A DNA stretch of 64,000 bases from the NCBI RefSeq assembly GCF_050947875.1, contig NC_134574.1, forward strand, positions 153,848,051 to 153,912,050, given 5' to 3'. Position 1 is the stretch's first letter, and each line of letters opens with the position of its first letter. Shown one piece after another: positions 36,884 through 49,282 of this stretch. This DNA is from Dermacentor variabilis (taxonomy: Eukaryota; Arthropoda; Arachnida; Ixodida; Ixodidae). Made by a program: the position numbers and the translations under genes. Under the pieces are notes generated by a model. It searched no databases. It was not told the DNA's origin and saw only the letters and a program-made list of their open reading frames with translations.

Positions 36884-37920
36884 TATGGGTCCGATCTGCA
36901 TAACTTTTCTTAATTTAATTGTTCCCCGTCTTCCTTATCATTTAATTTATATAAATTACAGCTTTAAGTTACCTTCGGCGTTGAAGAACCAACTAGTCCG
37001 AATGTGAAAAGGCAACACAGCCCCCCCCCCCCCCCGCCCATTTTTAAAAGCGGCATCAGACCTCAAGACTGTGCTTTGCCAATAGGAAACGCAGTTTTGA
37101 CGCACCCAAGCAGCTGAGCTTCGGTATGTCGTTGCAGAAGTAGCGACAAATGGATGCGCATAACCTCCCTTGGAATAGAATAAAGGGGGGGGGGGGGGGG
37201 GTGTCGCCGACTCACTGAACCTCGGGGGCGATCGAGGCACTTATTATTAGACGAAGTCCCTTGAGGAATTTTACCGGGGCAATTTACCGGTTATGCGAAC
37301 TGTTTTCTTTTTTTTTAATTCACTAATCCAAAAAGGAAAAGTTGTTAAGATGACAAAAAGTGGAAGTGGCTAAACTTGGCAACGTTTTCGATAAACGTAC
37401 CAATGATGGATGAGAAGCAAGGCGACAGCGGACGCATGGGTGGGGGAGTATGTGTGCGGGGGGGGGGGGGGGGTTCAGTGTACTTCGCACGAGCGCACGC
37501 AAGTTGCGCGTGTCTCGAGTGCGGAGCTTAAACGGGTTTTGGGCTGACGAGAATAAATTGGTCGCCCCTGTGTATACGGCGGCTTTCTTCATCTCGTCTG
37601 GACGCGTCTTCCACGAAGCCGCGCGACAGCGTCACAGGAAGCGACCTCTCGGCGTTCGACGGCTCACTCGGGAGAAAGCGACGGCGCTACAGATTACACG
37701 AACCGGACGCAACCGATGGGCTCCGCGGCGGCCCGCTGTATGCGTGCACAGTCGACCAAAAGGTTTTACGGACCTCGGAACCTCGGAAAGCGTTCGAATT
37801 CCGAGCAGCCTCTAACGGCACTCAGTAAATGCGAATACTAGGCTGCTCTGTCAGGCTGCGCAGATATTCAGCTTTCTCGCATCTCGCGTTCCGTAAAATT
37901 TTGTGGTTGACTGTACGTAC

Positions 37921-37996
37921 GGTATGTATGTATGTATGTATGTATGTATGTATGTATGTATGTATGTATGTATGTATGTATGTATGTATGTATGTA
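37921..37996. repeat. (TATG)n microsatellite, about 19 units
   Basis: A pure tetranucleotide tract ending tatgtacgg. Confidence 0.97.
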
Positions 37997-38639
37997 CGGC
38001 CCTTACCTACAGCAATTTAAAGACACGAGTGACACTATAATAGAGTATAATTACAGCAGGTGACCTCGCAGGAGAGTCAGTTACAGCGCTGCACCTATCT
38101 ATTCATTTTCCCTCATAAATACCACACACACACACACGCACACGCACACACACGAAGCAGGACGAGGTCCCAGCAAGTGCCAATCTTAAAAAAATCGTGT
38201 TATATCTCATAATTATTGGCCAAACTATCAACCACACGAAGGTAGGTCTAACGAAAACGCGCTGCCAGACAGTTCAGGCGAGTCACTCTGAAATCTCCGT
38301 TCACCACCACCGACATTCCTCAGTCGATGGAGCTTACATTTGATGACTGGGCCAGCCGGCCCTCCGCGGCGGCTTATTTTCCCACTTAATGAACAATAAC
38401 AACAACCACCACAAAATCATCCGACACTACAGCTAAGTCAAGCCCACCGCAGTCTATGCCAAACCTCGCTTCCTCTGACCGTTCCGGTGGATGCCCTATA
38501 CCTGTGCATCCATCCTTCGGGATGATCGACCACCGATTGTCCGTTCCGCGCTCTCCATTTTCAACAAATGTTCTCGTTCTATCTATGACGCTGCCTCCTC
38601 GTAATCTCCGCCTGTGAGAAAAGGATATGCAAACGAGAC

Positions 38640-39010
38640 CGCTCTGCCCCCCCCCCCCCCCCCCCCCCCGGAGAGCCGCCGGTGGCACGCTGCCGAAAGC
38701 AAGCCACGGTGAGAGCGATAGAGAACGAGGACGCGAAAGCTGCCGAAGCGGCCCAGCCGGCAACAGCGGCGATGCAACGTCGCTCGCGCGCGCGGTCGCC
38801 AGGGCGACAAAGGCGCTTATGGATGACACCCACGTGGAAGAGAACAAGAAAGCGCGACCGGGGTGCGGCGATGGGGCACAGCTGCAGCACCGACACTCGC
38901 GTTGAGCTGAGGACGGGCCCGCGGACGAGTGCCTCGGCCTGCCCAGAGCTTTTGGGCACCGCGGCTGCAGCTGAGGACATCGGCGCGGCATCGACAGTCC
39001 GCAACTAGGC
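38640..39010. other. CpG-rich block with poly-C run
   Basis: CpG-dense sequence starting with a poly-C tract at 38647-38670. Long open frames exist on both strands, but their residues (Ala/Arg/Ser/Pro-rich, poly-Gly) follow from composition. It is a possible promoter region, unproven. Confidence 0.25.
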
Positions 39011-39160
39011 GAGGAACGGCGTCGGGGTGAAAGATGCCGAGTGAAAGTGAAAAATGATTTCTTCCGCATCAGTAAATTACCGTTCTACAACACCAAAAAC
39101 ACCGCTCTTACAACGATAAGACGTTTGGTAAGCCAGAAAAAAGCGCAAGAACGAAATACG

Positions 39161-39541
39161 GGTGGCGACGCCTACTTAAGTTCCCGCACCTGGGGGCTGT
39201 GACGTCTTGGATTTTGATGGCATCTTCTAGGGCCTACTAATTATACATAGCCGTACAGATTGATTACATTGTGTTCTAAAGGAACCAAACATTAAACATG
39301 GAAAGTTTCGGGAACCTTTATTCAGCCAACGCGGCCCAAATGCGAAAACATACTTTGGAATCTCTGACGTCACGCTGACGTACCGGCGCTGGGGTTTCGG
39401 CGCGAAATTCAAATACTGATACGTGGACCTTCATTTTCTCATCTAATAATCAAACTATTTTTTTAAATGACTACCTGCAGGGTTCTCAAACAATGCTTCA
39501 TTAGTCTAAACTGATTTATTGTTTCGCTTTAGTGTCCCTTT
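39161..39541 (+). repeat. Dispersed repeat ending AGTGTCCCTTT, copy 2
   Basis: It aligns with 17289-17670, with better preserved features: gtgacgtcttggattttgat, ttctaaaggaaccaaacatt, ctgacgtaccggcgctgggg, ttcattttctcatctaataa, and the end ctttagtgtcccttt. Non-coding. Confidence 0.65.
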
Positions 39542-40574
39542 AAGCATACAGGCGACCACGCGCGCGCGACGCAAGCTGGAGAGGTGGTGGAGGTTGGTGA
39601 TCGATGTTGTCATATACAGGCGGGGTCTGTACGTCTTTTCTTTCGGTGTCGTAAATACGTCACCGCAAGTCGATCAGTCCAGTATAGCTCGCTGACACTT
39701 CCTGGCGCACAATCCGCGGTCCTTCCGAGAAAAACTGTTGGACACGTTCACGGGGAAACATCTTTTTTTTTTTCTCATGCGGTCACGAAGCATCTTCTTT
39801 TAATTAAGAACAGAAGCACTTTCAGGACTAGATAAAAATGTTAAATACCACCCACTTCGCTGCGTGCGATGCAATGTGGAGAATCAGCACCGTCGATGCA
39901 GGAGAGTGTATAGGCCGATCGCTTTCTTACACTCTGCATAGGAGGTGGGTGGCTTCCATGCGGCTAAGTCGCTTGACTGACGCGGCGGCTTCAAAATTGA
40001 AGTACGAAAGTGCGGCCACGAAGTGTCATACCTACCAGCGTACACACTACACTACTATGCAACAAGTCATCTAGTAACGGTGCTACTATGAGCGCTATCG
40101 CCCGCTATACAGACTCTCAAAGACACGCGTTGTTGACAGCACCAGCAGCGCCCGTGCCTTTCCACACGGGTCTCGGCCCATTCCGTCTCGCGCCTCACGT
40201 CGTAAAGGACCGCACGTTTACTACACCGCCACGTTGTGTGCCCGCTATCGCAGCGGGCCACGCAATACATGGGCCATAACGACACACACACGCGCGCATG
40301 CACACACGCACAGACATCGCGGCGACAACAAAGACTTCCTCCGTGGCTGCGACTCCTGAGCCCGACGGACACGGTGGGTCATACAGTGGCGAGGTTCTTT
40401 GGTGATACGCCATGACTGATGACAAACGCTTGAAGGTGCACCACGACAACGCGCAAAGACACCGACCACCCGCAATCAGGTCGATGCGACGAAGATACGT
40501 TACGCGTGTGCAAGGAACGCTCTGGAGTTTTTTTTTTCTTTTTTTTAAATAAATGTTTATCCTAGCTCCTCTGG

Positions 40575-40740
40575 AAATTTATGCGTGTCGAAACCCCGAT
40601 CTGATATCGCGAGGCATGGCGCGCAGGGCCAGCGGGGTATGCTCCGGATTAATTTCGATTACCTGGGGTTCTTTAGCCCTGTGATGACAATACTCGAAGT
40701 GCTGTTTAGTGCGCGGGAAATTTAACGTAAGGAGCCCGGA
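40575..40740 (-). repeat. Degraded Ruka-type SINE fragment
   Basis: The blocks tccggattaatttcga and cctggggttctttag match the SINE body in complement, flanked by weakly similar sequence. The tRNA-like head is not recognisable. Confidence 0.4.
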
Positions 40741-40840
40741 TAGGTTTAAAAATTATGCTGGAGTCAAGTTTAAGTTGCGGATATATAGTTCAACGAAACA
40801 ATTAGTAATTAATTAGTTACTGTATCAATTAGATTATAAC

Positions 40841-41574
40841 TTAAGAGGAAGCTTTAGCTCGGGCCCAACTCCGACGCGGCCTATTCAAATACATGTAAAA
40901 CGCAAAAACGTTTTTATGAGATAACCCCTGGACCGATTTTGATGAAATTTGTCGCATTTGAAAGAGAAAGTTAAATTCTAGTGACTGTTGGAAGCGGAAT
41001 TTCGATTTAGGGCTTGAATTTTCTTAAAACAATTTTCAAATATTTGACCGTTTGAAAAAAATAGAAGCACGAAGTTTATAAATTCATAGCTCTGCATCAA
41101 GAACCGATATCGCGGTTCTGTAAACGACGTCCATTAGATCATTCAAAGCGGACAAATTCAATATGTCATTTTACATCTTACGTGAATTTGTTACGTTGGT
41201 TACAACGGTTTTGCAAAAGTTGTATTTCTTTATGATTAAATTTTTTTTTATATTCATGTGTAACATATCAATTTTGTCCGCTTTAGATGTACTATTAGAT
41301 GCAATTCACAGAATTGTATTATTTCTTGTAGTGGTTAAGTTACAGAGTTGTAAACTTGATAGTTTCGTTTTTCGAAAATTTTCGATTTTTGCCAATTTTT
41401 AATAAAAAATTGACGATCTAACTCAAAAATTCGAAACCAACAGTCACTAGATTTTAAGTTTGTCTTTTAAATGCAACAAACCTCGTCAAATTTGGTGCAG
41501 TGGTTGCCGAGAAAAACGAATTCTCCTTTTACATGTATTTAGATAGGAGCACTTGAGCTAAAGCTTCCTCTTAA
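40841..41574. mobile_element. 734-bp foldback element with TTAA ends
   Basis: The first 20 bases (ttaagaggaagctttagctc) are the exact complement of the last 20. Pairing continues inward with mismatches: aaatacatgtaaaa, then tttgtcgcatttgaaag / gtttgttgcatttaaaag, then ctagtgactgttgg in complement on the right. TTAA at both outer ends is the target site expected for piggyBac-type insertion. No transposase ORF is present, so it would be non-autonomous. Confidence 0.75.
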
Positions 41575-41667
41575 ACCAATATTTTATTGTTTCTTTTTTT
41601 GAAAGATGTGCGTACACCCCGTGGCCAGAAATAAAGGTAAATAATTTGTTTAAATTTTTTCTAGACG

Positions 41668-41803
41668 CGCCCATGTAGCGTGCACTGGGTGCAAGTTAAG
41701 GAACCCCCCAGGTGGTCGAAATTTATCATGGAGTCCCTCACTACGGCGTGCCTCATAATCATAACGTGGTTTTGGCACTTGTAACCCCAGAATTTAATTA
41801 ATT
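41668..41803 (+). repeat. Ruka-type SINE fragment (3' part)
   Basis: The segment from gcgtgcactgggtgcaagtta through aggtggtcgaaatttatca, tacggcgtgcctcataatc and cgtggttttggcac to cagaatttaatt is the plus-strand 3' body. The tRNA head is absent. Confidence 0.7.
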
Positions 41804-41999
41804 GCAATTAATATTATCTTAAAGACATCTTATGTATACACAGTATGCATGTACACACGCGGACATGTGTACACAAGCAGTTATAAAATAAATATTTCAC
41901 TACAATCAACAGTAAACAAAAAGAAACTGGCAATACAGGTGACAGAGCACAGTCAACGGTACTCTATTGTAAAGAAAAGAACCAAGAACATGGCAGCCC

Positions 42000-44920
42000 C
42001 TTACCCGCCACACCAAATAGGCCTCGAACCATCATTTTAAATGTATTACGATCTGATCTCATCTGTGGAAATCGCCGCATCGAAATTGCTTAAAGACGGC
42101 TAGGGCGTTAATTGGATCGAATGGAACGGCATGAGAATCAAAGGAAGTGAGCGGCTATCAACTATTTGACCGATAACGAAACGTTCGATTCACCCCTTTT
42201 CGGCGAGAAAACTTCGAGTGACCATATATCCTAGATTCGACGCACTTACGATAGGGACCCAATACATATAGACAGCATGCTGCCCCACGGTACGCCCTCG
42301 AGTTCGATAACGTCAAACTGGAAATCGTGCTTTGTCAATTGCAATCGCCGCCTTAAGGCTACGGTGAGCAAAACAAACTTCAAACAACAGTATATGATAA
42401 AAGCTGATAAAAAAAAAAAAGCATGACAGTGCAAGCGCTGCAGACCCTTCTCGATATTGCCTGATTCAGGAGTGGCGCAGCAGCCGGTGGCACAGATACC
42501 ATTGTCAACTGTCCATCGCTGGTTGAAAATAACAAAAACAGATCCCCATTACATGTTCGAATGTCCTGTGAAGCAAATCTTCCGTGAAGTGCTTACTTAA
42601 ACGCTATAAAACCAGAAACGACGATTTGCATTGTAATCTGGATGCAACGTGTTGGCTCACCGAACGCTTACGTTTACGCATCGTACCGGTCGCAATCTAA
42701 GCCGAGGTGTGTAAACTGCAGCTATGCAAACGCACACTGCGAGACGTGATGTCACAGCGGTGACAAGAGGTCGAAGGTGACGTTCGTCGAGGGAAGGACG
42801 GTGCAGACGGACCTACGCGCTGACAGAGGTTCGAAGCGAAACACGGAGTTGTAGAACTGACTTTTTTTTTTTTTTTTTTTCACGTTTCATTCCTGCCTGC
42901 ACGGCCTAATGGAAACTGGCACATGCTCACATGCTCTCGCGCGCACGTTCTACGGGAGGTGCACGAGGTATGCGAGGTTGCCGCGGTCAGGAAACTCTGG
43001 GAGGTTTCGCTTCTAAGAAAGCTACGGGCGAAGCGCTGATGCGGGTTTTTGTATGCTCTGCCACCCACGTGACAGACGCGACCACGGATTACGCCGTCAA
43101 GAAGGTCGGCCTAGTTCTGGGCTGCATCATCTCCAGGATCGGCCCGAAGTTGACATTCTACAAATGCCTCTATAGGAACGGCCCATTTTTTACTCGACGA
43201 GAAGACAACCGAGCAGATACGCCAAACCGGGGGGGGGGGGGGGGTTCGGCAAAATAACATTCGCTCTAATACACGAATGGCGATGAGCACTTGCGGTGAT
43301 GAGGATATTTAGGTACCATTTGTTGTTTAACTGCGTGATTCCACACAGACAACATATCCCATCGCCGGCACGTCTGTAGGGTATGTACAGATGACTATAT
43401 ATAAGCTTACGCTTATACCTGGGGTATCGCGACCATTCCGTCATCGGTACTCGCTGGGAAAAACAGTTACTCACGCCAAACCTTCTCACGCGCTCGCCAC
43501 GTGTCTCGGCCAATCAGCTGGTTTCAGGTTAGAAAGGCCGTTAATAACTGACGACCACGGAAAGTGGTAGAATAGTGGCAAGGAAGCTTTCGCTGAATGA
43601 CGCAGCTTCCTTTCCAAAAGCTCGCCATAGCTGTCAAGTCTCTTTAACTCGCGTTTGTGAAACTGCAAGTTACAGACGGCCCTACGCTTCGGACATGCCT
43701 GTGTATAGAGATGTCCACAGTTTACGGGTAACCCACCGCCTCAATGGGCATCGAGCCGAAAAGTTTGTAGATGCGTCCTACTTGTATCGATCGTGCTCGA
43801 AACATGCGTGCAGACCTATATACATCAAGGGCAATCGGTTGTCTTCTGAAGATATATTACAACAGAACGTGCTATACAGTGTTGTGTACTTCACCGGGCG
43901 CGCTTCGGTAACTTACGAGCAAGTGGCCTGCTTCCGAAATTCTAAACAATCACCTTAACTCGAAGGTGTGAACGGAATAAAACAACAGCAAAAAAAAAAA
44001 GAACACTGTAATTCCCAAAGTCAGCTCCACATCAAGAACAATTAGAACTTTCTCATCCAAATTGCTTTTTGGCCAGAGAGATCTGAATAAATTCTATTAC
44101 TAATACTACTGTACAAAACACAACAAAATGTTGAGTTACAACTTAATTATACAGTACAGTAAATATTTAGCAACCCGCAACTAAAACCTTGCTCAAGCGT
44201 ATTAAAAACGGTATATTATAAATATAAGCTACAGGTGTAAAAAATTTTAGGTGTAAAACTCGGTGCAGCATATACGGTGTACGCTGGTCGTTACATGCTT
44301 TTAAATTGACTGGTGTAGTTCCCCTCTAAGCATCCCCGCGTGAAACTCTCCACCGTCGGTACGACACCACGCTTGGTTTGCAACTGACGTCACGGGGTGG
44401 CACACACGCAAGTTCGACGCATTTATCATACGTGTGGCGTTGTATTTGACAACCAGGGACCTTTCGGTGTTATGTAGCACGAGCTGCTGCCGTCTCGCGA
44501 TGAAGCGATCGTGAAATGACGTCGGTGCAATCCAGCTGTGTACGTCAATTCGCGCCGGTATAAAGGGTTGCGTGAGTGAGTCGATCGAGACAAAGCTGGC
44601 TCGGCCGCGGGCGACGTCGCTCGCTCATTCTGTGTCGACCACAGCCGCGATTTCGTCGGTAAATGATGTGCTGGCACACACCTGCACGCCGCGCGACTTT
44701 GACACACGCCAGAAAACAAACATCGCGCACGGCATTCCACGTATAGCTTTTCCCTTCGAACCGTTTCCAGCTATGAGGTCGGTGCGTCCGCGGCCTGCTG
44801 CTATCAAAAGTGACGTATAAACATAGTGACGTGACCACTGTTTTCCCATCATATAGGCTTATTACCACCGTCATTTGCGCCGCGTTCCTGACTGCGCTTC
44901 CAGCAACGAGTGCTTTCTGC
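42000..44920. other. No gene recognised
   Basis: This stretch has a T-run at 42863-42880 and a poly-G run at about 43230-43243. A CpG-richer patch at 42.88-43.16 kb contains a 108-codon open frame without recognisable similarity. Nothing else could be supported. Confidence 0.5.
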
Positions 44921-44927
44921 AGGACGC

Positions 44928-45053
44928 CGTCATATTCAGCCCTAGTGTCGGATTCAGTCACGTTGGAATTTCCAGCCAATCAGAGACGTCGCACGTAGCA
45001 GCCATACGAGCCAATCCGGGCAGACAATATATCTAATTCAACAATATGGCGGG
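44928..45053 (+). repeat. Paired-CCAATC dispersed repeat, copy 3
   Basis: It has cgtcatattcagccc, gttggaatttccagcc, ccaatcagagacgtcgc, ccaatccgggcagac, aattcaacaatatggcgg. The order and spacing match the copy at 24.0 kb. It is followed immediately by a TATAAATA-like stretch (45054-45063). Confidence 0.6.
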
Positions 45054-45370
45054 ATATAAATATATGTACAGGGTCCTGAATATTTGGCTGCACGTGTTAA
45101 AAAAAAAAGATTTTGCGCTCACCGCTGCACTGTTCTTGCTAAAATCTTGCAGAACGATCGCATTTTGGCGTCGACTTCATTTGGTATAACACTCGGCACA
45201 ATTAGTCGCCTGTTTTTTCAGATGAAAATCAGAAACTGCTTTCGCGTATGGGGAAAATGGCGTCTGAAAAGCCGGCCCTGACACAGACTTGTGTCCCCGC
45301 CTGCCGGCAGCAGCAGGGAGGAGCTGCTTAGCACACGAAACAGCATCTTGAAATCAACAACCAAATGAAC

Positions 45371-45377
45371 AAACAAA

Positions 45378-45424
<47 letters not shown>
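45371..45424. repeat. (TC)n microsatellite
   Basis: A dinucleotide tract; the Arg-Glu repeats in the antisense frame are artefacts. Confidence 0.97.
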
Positions 45425-45426
<2 letters not shown>

Positions 45427-45579
45427 GAAATCGAGGTAACCCGACTTTATCCACAAAGGAAAAGCTAACCTTGCCGTCGTGTGCAAAATAAGAGCGGACG
45501 CTATTTCGCGCAAAAAGGTCGTGCGTGCGTGCGTGCGTGCGTGCGCGCTTGGCCAGAGAGGTGGTGGAACTGTGTACAA

Positions 45580-45840
45580 CCCGCCGTGGTGGCGTAGTGT
45601 CTTTGGAGTTGCGCTGCTGAGCCCGAGGGTGCGGGATCGAATCCCGACGGCGGTGGCGGCCGCATTTCGATGGGGGGCGAAATGCAAAAAACGCCCGTGT
45701 ATCGTGCGTTGGTTGCACGTTAAAGAACTCCCCTCCCCAACCCCCAGGTGGTCAAAATTAATCCGGAGTCGATCCCGCCAGTACGGCGTGCCTCATAATC
45801 ACATCGCGGTTTTGACACGTAAAACGCCACAATTTATTTG
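45580..45840 (+). repeat. Ruka-type SINE, near full length
   Basis: It begins cccgccgtggtggcgtagtg (A box region) and has B box gggatcgaatcccga at about 45637-45651. It continues cgcatttcgatgg, acgttaaagaactcccc, aggtggtcaaaattaatccg, tacggcgtgcctcataatc and ends caatttatttgattt. No clear target duplication. Confidence 0.85.
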
Positions 45841-46815
45841 ATTTAGCGTGTCGCAATATTCATCAGGAGGTCGACGAGAACGTAGTAAATTAACCCTTCC
45901 CGAGGCAGCCGGATTTAAGGGATAGTAAAGGAAGGGTTAACGAAGCTGCGGTGGAGAATACGTTGAACATGTGAGCATTGGTGGCGCGAAAGCAGGAATC
46001 AAAGAACAGAATGCACGGCGATGGATTTCTTTCAGGATCGATGATTTAATTGTCAACACGAACCGCAGACCCTACAGAAACCGGCAACAGGTACAGAGAA
46101 ACAGGTAAATGTGACAAGCTCGGTGGTGAATTATCTATACACCTATGTACATTCACTCAGATGAGGCGACGTGTTTGCAACGTGAGCCGCTTGACAGCCG
46201 TGAATGCTTGCGGAATTGCGACGGCTAACACTCGTGAACGAAGAGCACCGTATCACAGCGTGCAACTGTAAGCCCGACTGCCTACAAATTAAACCCAGCA
46301 TTCGATCGAGCGCTCCTCCTGAACGTGTACACGGATCGTGTACACCGCACACATAAAAGACGTGTATAAAAGACATAAAAGAGGCGTATAAGATCGCGTG
46401 CCCGTCCCTGCGGGCCTGTGGGTTTGTATTCGAATACGTCCGTGGGCCGCCAGCGGATGAGGCGACCCTCGCAAACTCCAAGCTTTGCAACGTCGATACC
46501 AATCGCCTCACCTGTTAGCACCTCCTCTGCCCCCCTCTCCCAATCTCCTGCCAAACACCGGCCGTACAATCAAGAACGCAGGGCGAGCGTGGAAAAACGC
46601 TGCGACGTGTTGTTTTTTCGCGATTTTGATGTGTAACTGTGAAAACGGCTCTGAAAAACCGAAAAAAATATCCCGTCTAGCTCTGTTTCATAAGTTATAC
46701 TATCACCCTGTGCTACAAAATGATTTAATTACGCCACGAATGTATGTTTCTCCATCGCATTGATCATTCTCTCAAAGTAGCGTTTGTATCGTGCCACACC
46801 AAAGGTCTTTTTCAG

Positions 46816-47137
46816 TTATTTCTTCCGCGAAAATCTCAGGAATGGAACCAACTTCCTCCAGACATCGTTACTATTACTGATAACAATGCTTTAAACTAGC
46901 ACTAGTTGTATAAGTAGCCGCCATTTTTGTACTCACCAAACATTATTACTGTGTAGTTTTCCTTAACCTGACTACATCTTCATTTCACTTGTACTTTAGC
47001 TAACATTGTATAATATCAGCAATGATTATTTTTTTTTATTGTAACATACTGCATTCTTGTAGCCTTTTGAAACTGTTGATACCACTACCCTCCGCAATGC
47101 CCCCTGGCCTTAAGGGTAATACAAATAAATAAATAAA

Positions 47138-47197
<60 letters not shown>
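46816..47197 (+). mobile_element. Non-LTR retrotransposon 3' end, copy B
   Basis: The last coding stretch (46816-46899) reads LFLPRKSQEWNQLPPDIVTI and stops after DNNALN. It has the same FLP....EWN.LP..IV terminus as copy A at 22.5 kb. The untranslated tail ends tggccttaagggtaatac and then (AAATA)n/(AAAT)n to 47197. It is 5'-truncated. Confidence 0.7.
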
Positions 47198-47198
<1 letters not shown>

Positions 47199-47236
47199 GA
47201 ATTCTGAGTAATCTACGCGCCACTGTCCGATACGAC

Positions 47237-47237
<1 letters not shown>

Positions 47238-47282
<45 letters not shown>
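47238..47282. repeat. (TC)n microsatellite
   Basis: A dinucleotide tract about 40 bp after the preceding AAAT tail. Confidence 0.97.
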
Positions 47283-47283
<1 letters not shown>

Positions 47284-47700
47284 AAACTGAGTTCTACGCC
47301 TGTTTTTAGCACGCTAGACAACGAGCCCCAAGCCGCGATCGGCGAAATGTCGAGCAAGCTGGCAACGCACCCAGCGACGCTCCGCGGCGTTTCCCTGGAC
47401 TTGTATCGGACGCCGCGGGGTGGTGGTGGTGGTGGTAGTGGTGGTAACCGAGGGGCACCTGAGCGCACCCACAAGTGCCAAGGTCACGAGCTGAATCTCT
47501 TTCCAGCTGAGAAGCGAGCGCGGCAGCTGAAGAAAAAAAAAAAAAAAGACGGCAGCAAACGGCAGCCTTTACACAGGCTTCTAAAGCGTGAGGACCACGT
47601 GATTCACTGTTTGAGCAACGCATCTCATTCACTTAAAGCAGCTGTCAGGCGCGGCGCACTTCTCGGGCGGCATCGGCGACAACACACAAACGGAAAGGAG

Positions 47701-47703
<3 letters not shown>

Positions 47704-47773
<70 letters not shown>
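47704..47773. repeat. (GA)n microsatellite
   Basis: A dinucleotide tract of about 34 units; open frames of Arg-Glu and Leu-Ser across it are artefacts. Confidence 0.97.
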
Positions 47774-47776
<3 letters not shown>

Positions 47777-47984
47777 AATGAAAGCTAAGAAAGAAGATAA
47801 ATAATAATGAGAGAGGAATAAATCCGTCGCAGACATCGAGAGACAGCACCGTTGCGTAAACCTCGCGCGGAAACCCTCCTGGGTTGACGCGCATCCAAGG
47901 CTCGTCTGGTAGGCTTCCTCGAAAGAAAGAAAGAAATAAAGGAAAGAAAGAAAGGAAGAAAGCGGAGGACTGAGAAAGGCTGAA

Positions 47985-48083
47985 TGACGTCACGCGAGAG
48001 AAAGCGGGAAGAAGGCGGGTCTGGCGAGGGCGCGCGCGCATTTCGAGCAGCTGTTTACGTCACCGTATATAACGCGCGTGCCA
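47985..48083 (+). promoter_or_regulatory. Candidate promoter: CRE palindrome plus TATA-like box
   Basis: TGACGTCA lies at 47985-47992 and TATATAA at 48066-48072, with CpG-rich sequence between. A donor-like gccag|gtaagg follows at about 48083. The arrangement is promoter-like but no coding exon can be attached. Confidence 0.2.
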
Positions 48084-48405
48084 GGTAAGGTTAGCCAAGT
48101 TTATCAGCGAAGAAAGGTCTGACGACCGAACAGCTTAAGCATTAGAATCGCATCTCTCACCCTGTTTCCTTAATCTTTTTTTTTTTCGTTTTTCTTTCTT
48201 TTTTTTTTCCTTGAGCAGCTTGACTAACGTTGGCTGGGACACCTTATAAACTCCGTTTCACGCTTAGCGCAGGTAACGCTGCGAAAGCTGCGCAAGTAGC
48301 ACGGCCACACAAGAGGTGTTACTCCGAGCGTTTCGCAATTCCGTTGTTCAACTGCGACGTGTTCTGCGGAACAACTGCATGGTGTATTAAAAACTACAAA
48401 CCTAC

Positions 48406-48761
48406 ATGTCTCCCCCGCGTTTTATTTCAAGGAGATCGTATCTGGAACGTTCGCGAAATACGATGTCACAATACAAGGTCCTGGAAAAGGTCCAATTTAT
48501 CCCTCATAAAATTAATACGAAGAACAAATTACCCCAGGAGGTTATTGATCGCACGTCTGAGACGCAATTTCGCAGTGTTTTTATGGATCGATAATGCACA
48601 TGTACATACTGTAACTACCGCACTGACAGGCATTTTTTTTTTTTCAGGCTGTTCGTTCTCGCTTTTAACTTTGTCTATATTGTTATTCGCCTCCGCTGTA
48701 AATCCATACTGGTGCTACAGATATTATAACTAACTAACTAACTAAATAAATAAATAAACTT
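48406..48761 (+). mobile_element. Non-LTR retrotransposon 3' end, copy C
   Basis: The last coding stretch ends with FIPHKINTKNKLPQEVIDRT and ...FRSVFMDR, stop at 48592-48594. It is a diverged version of the F(L/I)P..I...N.LP..VI terminus in copies A and B. The tail ends in (TAAC)n(TAAA)n at 48727-48760. 5'-truncated. Confidence 0.65.
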
Positions 48762-48932
48762 GTGAACGCAAGCTTACATCAAATCGCACATCATTTGTGC
48801 ACAACTGTGCTGCCACAAAAAAAAAAAAGAAAAAAAAAGAAATTCACTGTTGGGCCAGTTGGCCTGACATATCTGTTTTCCGGCGCCAAGACGAGACAAC
48901 AAAACAGACAGGCGCTCTGCTCTTGTCTCTTC

Positions 48933-48934
<2 letters not shown>

Positions 48935-48991
<57 letters not shown>

Positions 48992-49082
48992 GTGAGTGAG
49001 TGAGTGAGTGAGTGAGTGAGTGAGTGAGTGAGTGAGTGAGTGAGTGAGTGAGTGAGTGAGTGAGTGAGTGAGTGAGTGAGTG
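48935..49082. repeat. Compound (GATT)n(GAGT)n microsatellite
   Basis: About 14 GATT units switch to about 23 GAGT units. A Ruka-type fragment follows directly. Confidence 0.97.
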
Positions 49083-49087
49083 TCGAA

Positions 49088-49282
49088 CGCAACACTGGGG
49101 CTACGAGAGACGCCGCGGTGGAGAGCTCCGGATTAATTTCGACCACCTCCGTTTCTTCCTAACGTGCGCCTAAATATGAGTACTCGGTCGTTCTTGCAAC
49201 TTGCCCCACCATAGAAATGCGCTCGCCGCGGCCGGGAATCGCACCCTCGGCCTCGTGCTCAGCAGCAACGGAAACGCCATGC
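49088..49282 (-). repeat. Ruka-type SINE, degraded
   Basis: In complement it retains the gagcacgaggccgagggtgcg and gattcccggccgcggc blocks of the tRNA head and gaaattaatccggag from the body. It borders the GAGT microsatellite. Confidence 0.6.

Noticed and set aside
38386..39069. 227-codon minus-strand open frame in the CpG-rich block, and a 142-codon one near 51 kb
   Set aside because: Arg/Ser/Pro/Gly-rich in several frames at once, as expected from GC-rich DNA with few stop codons; no motif, no convincing start or splice sites.
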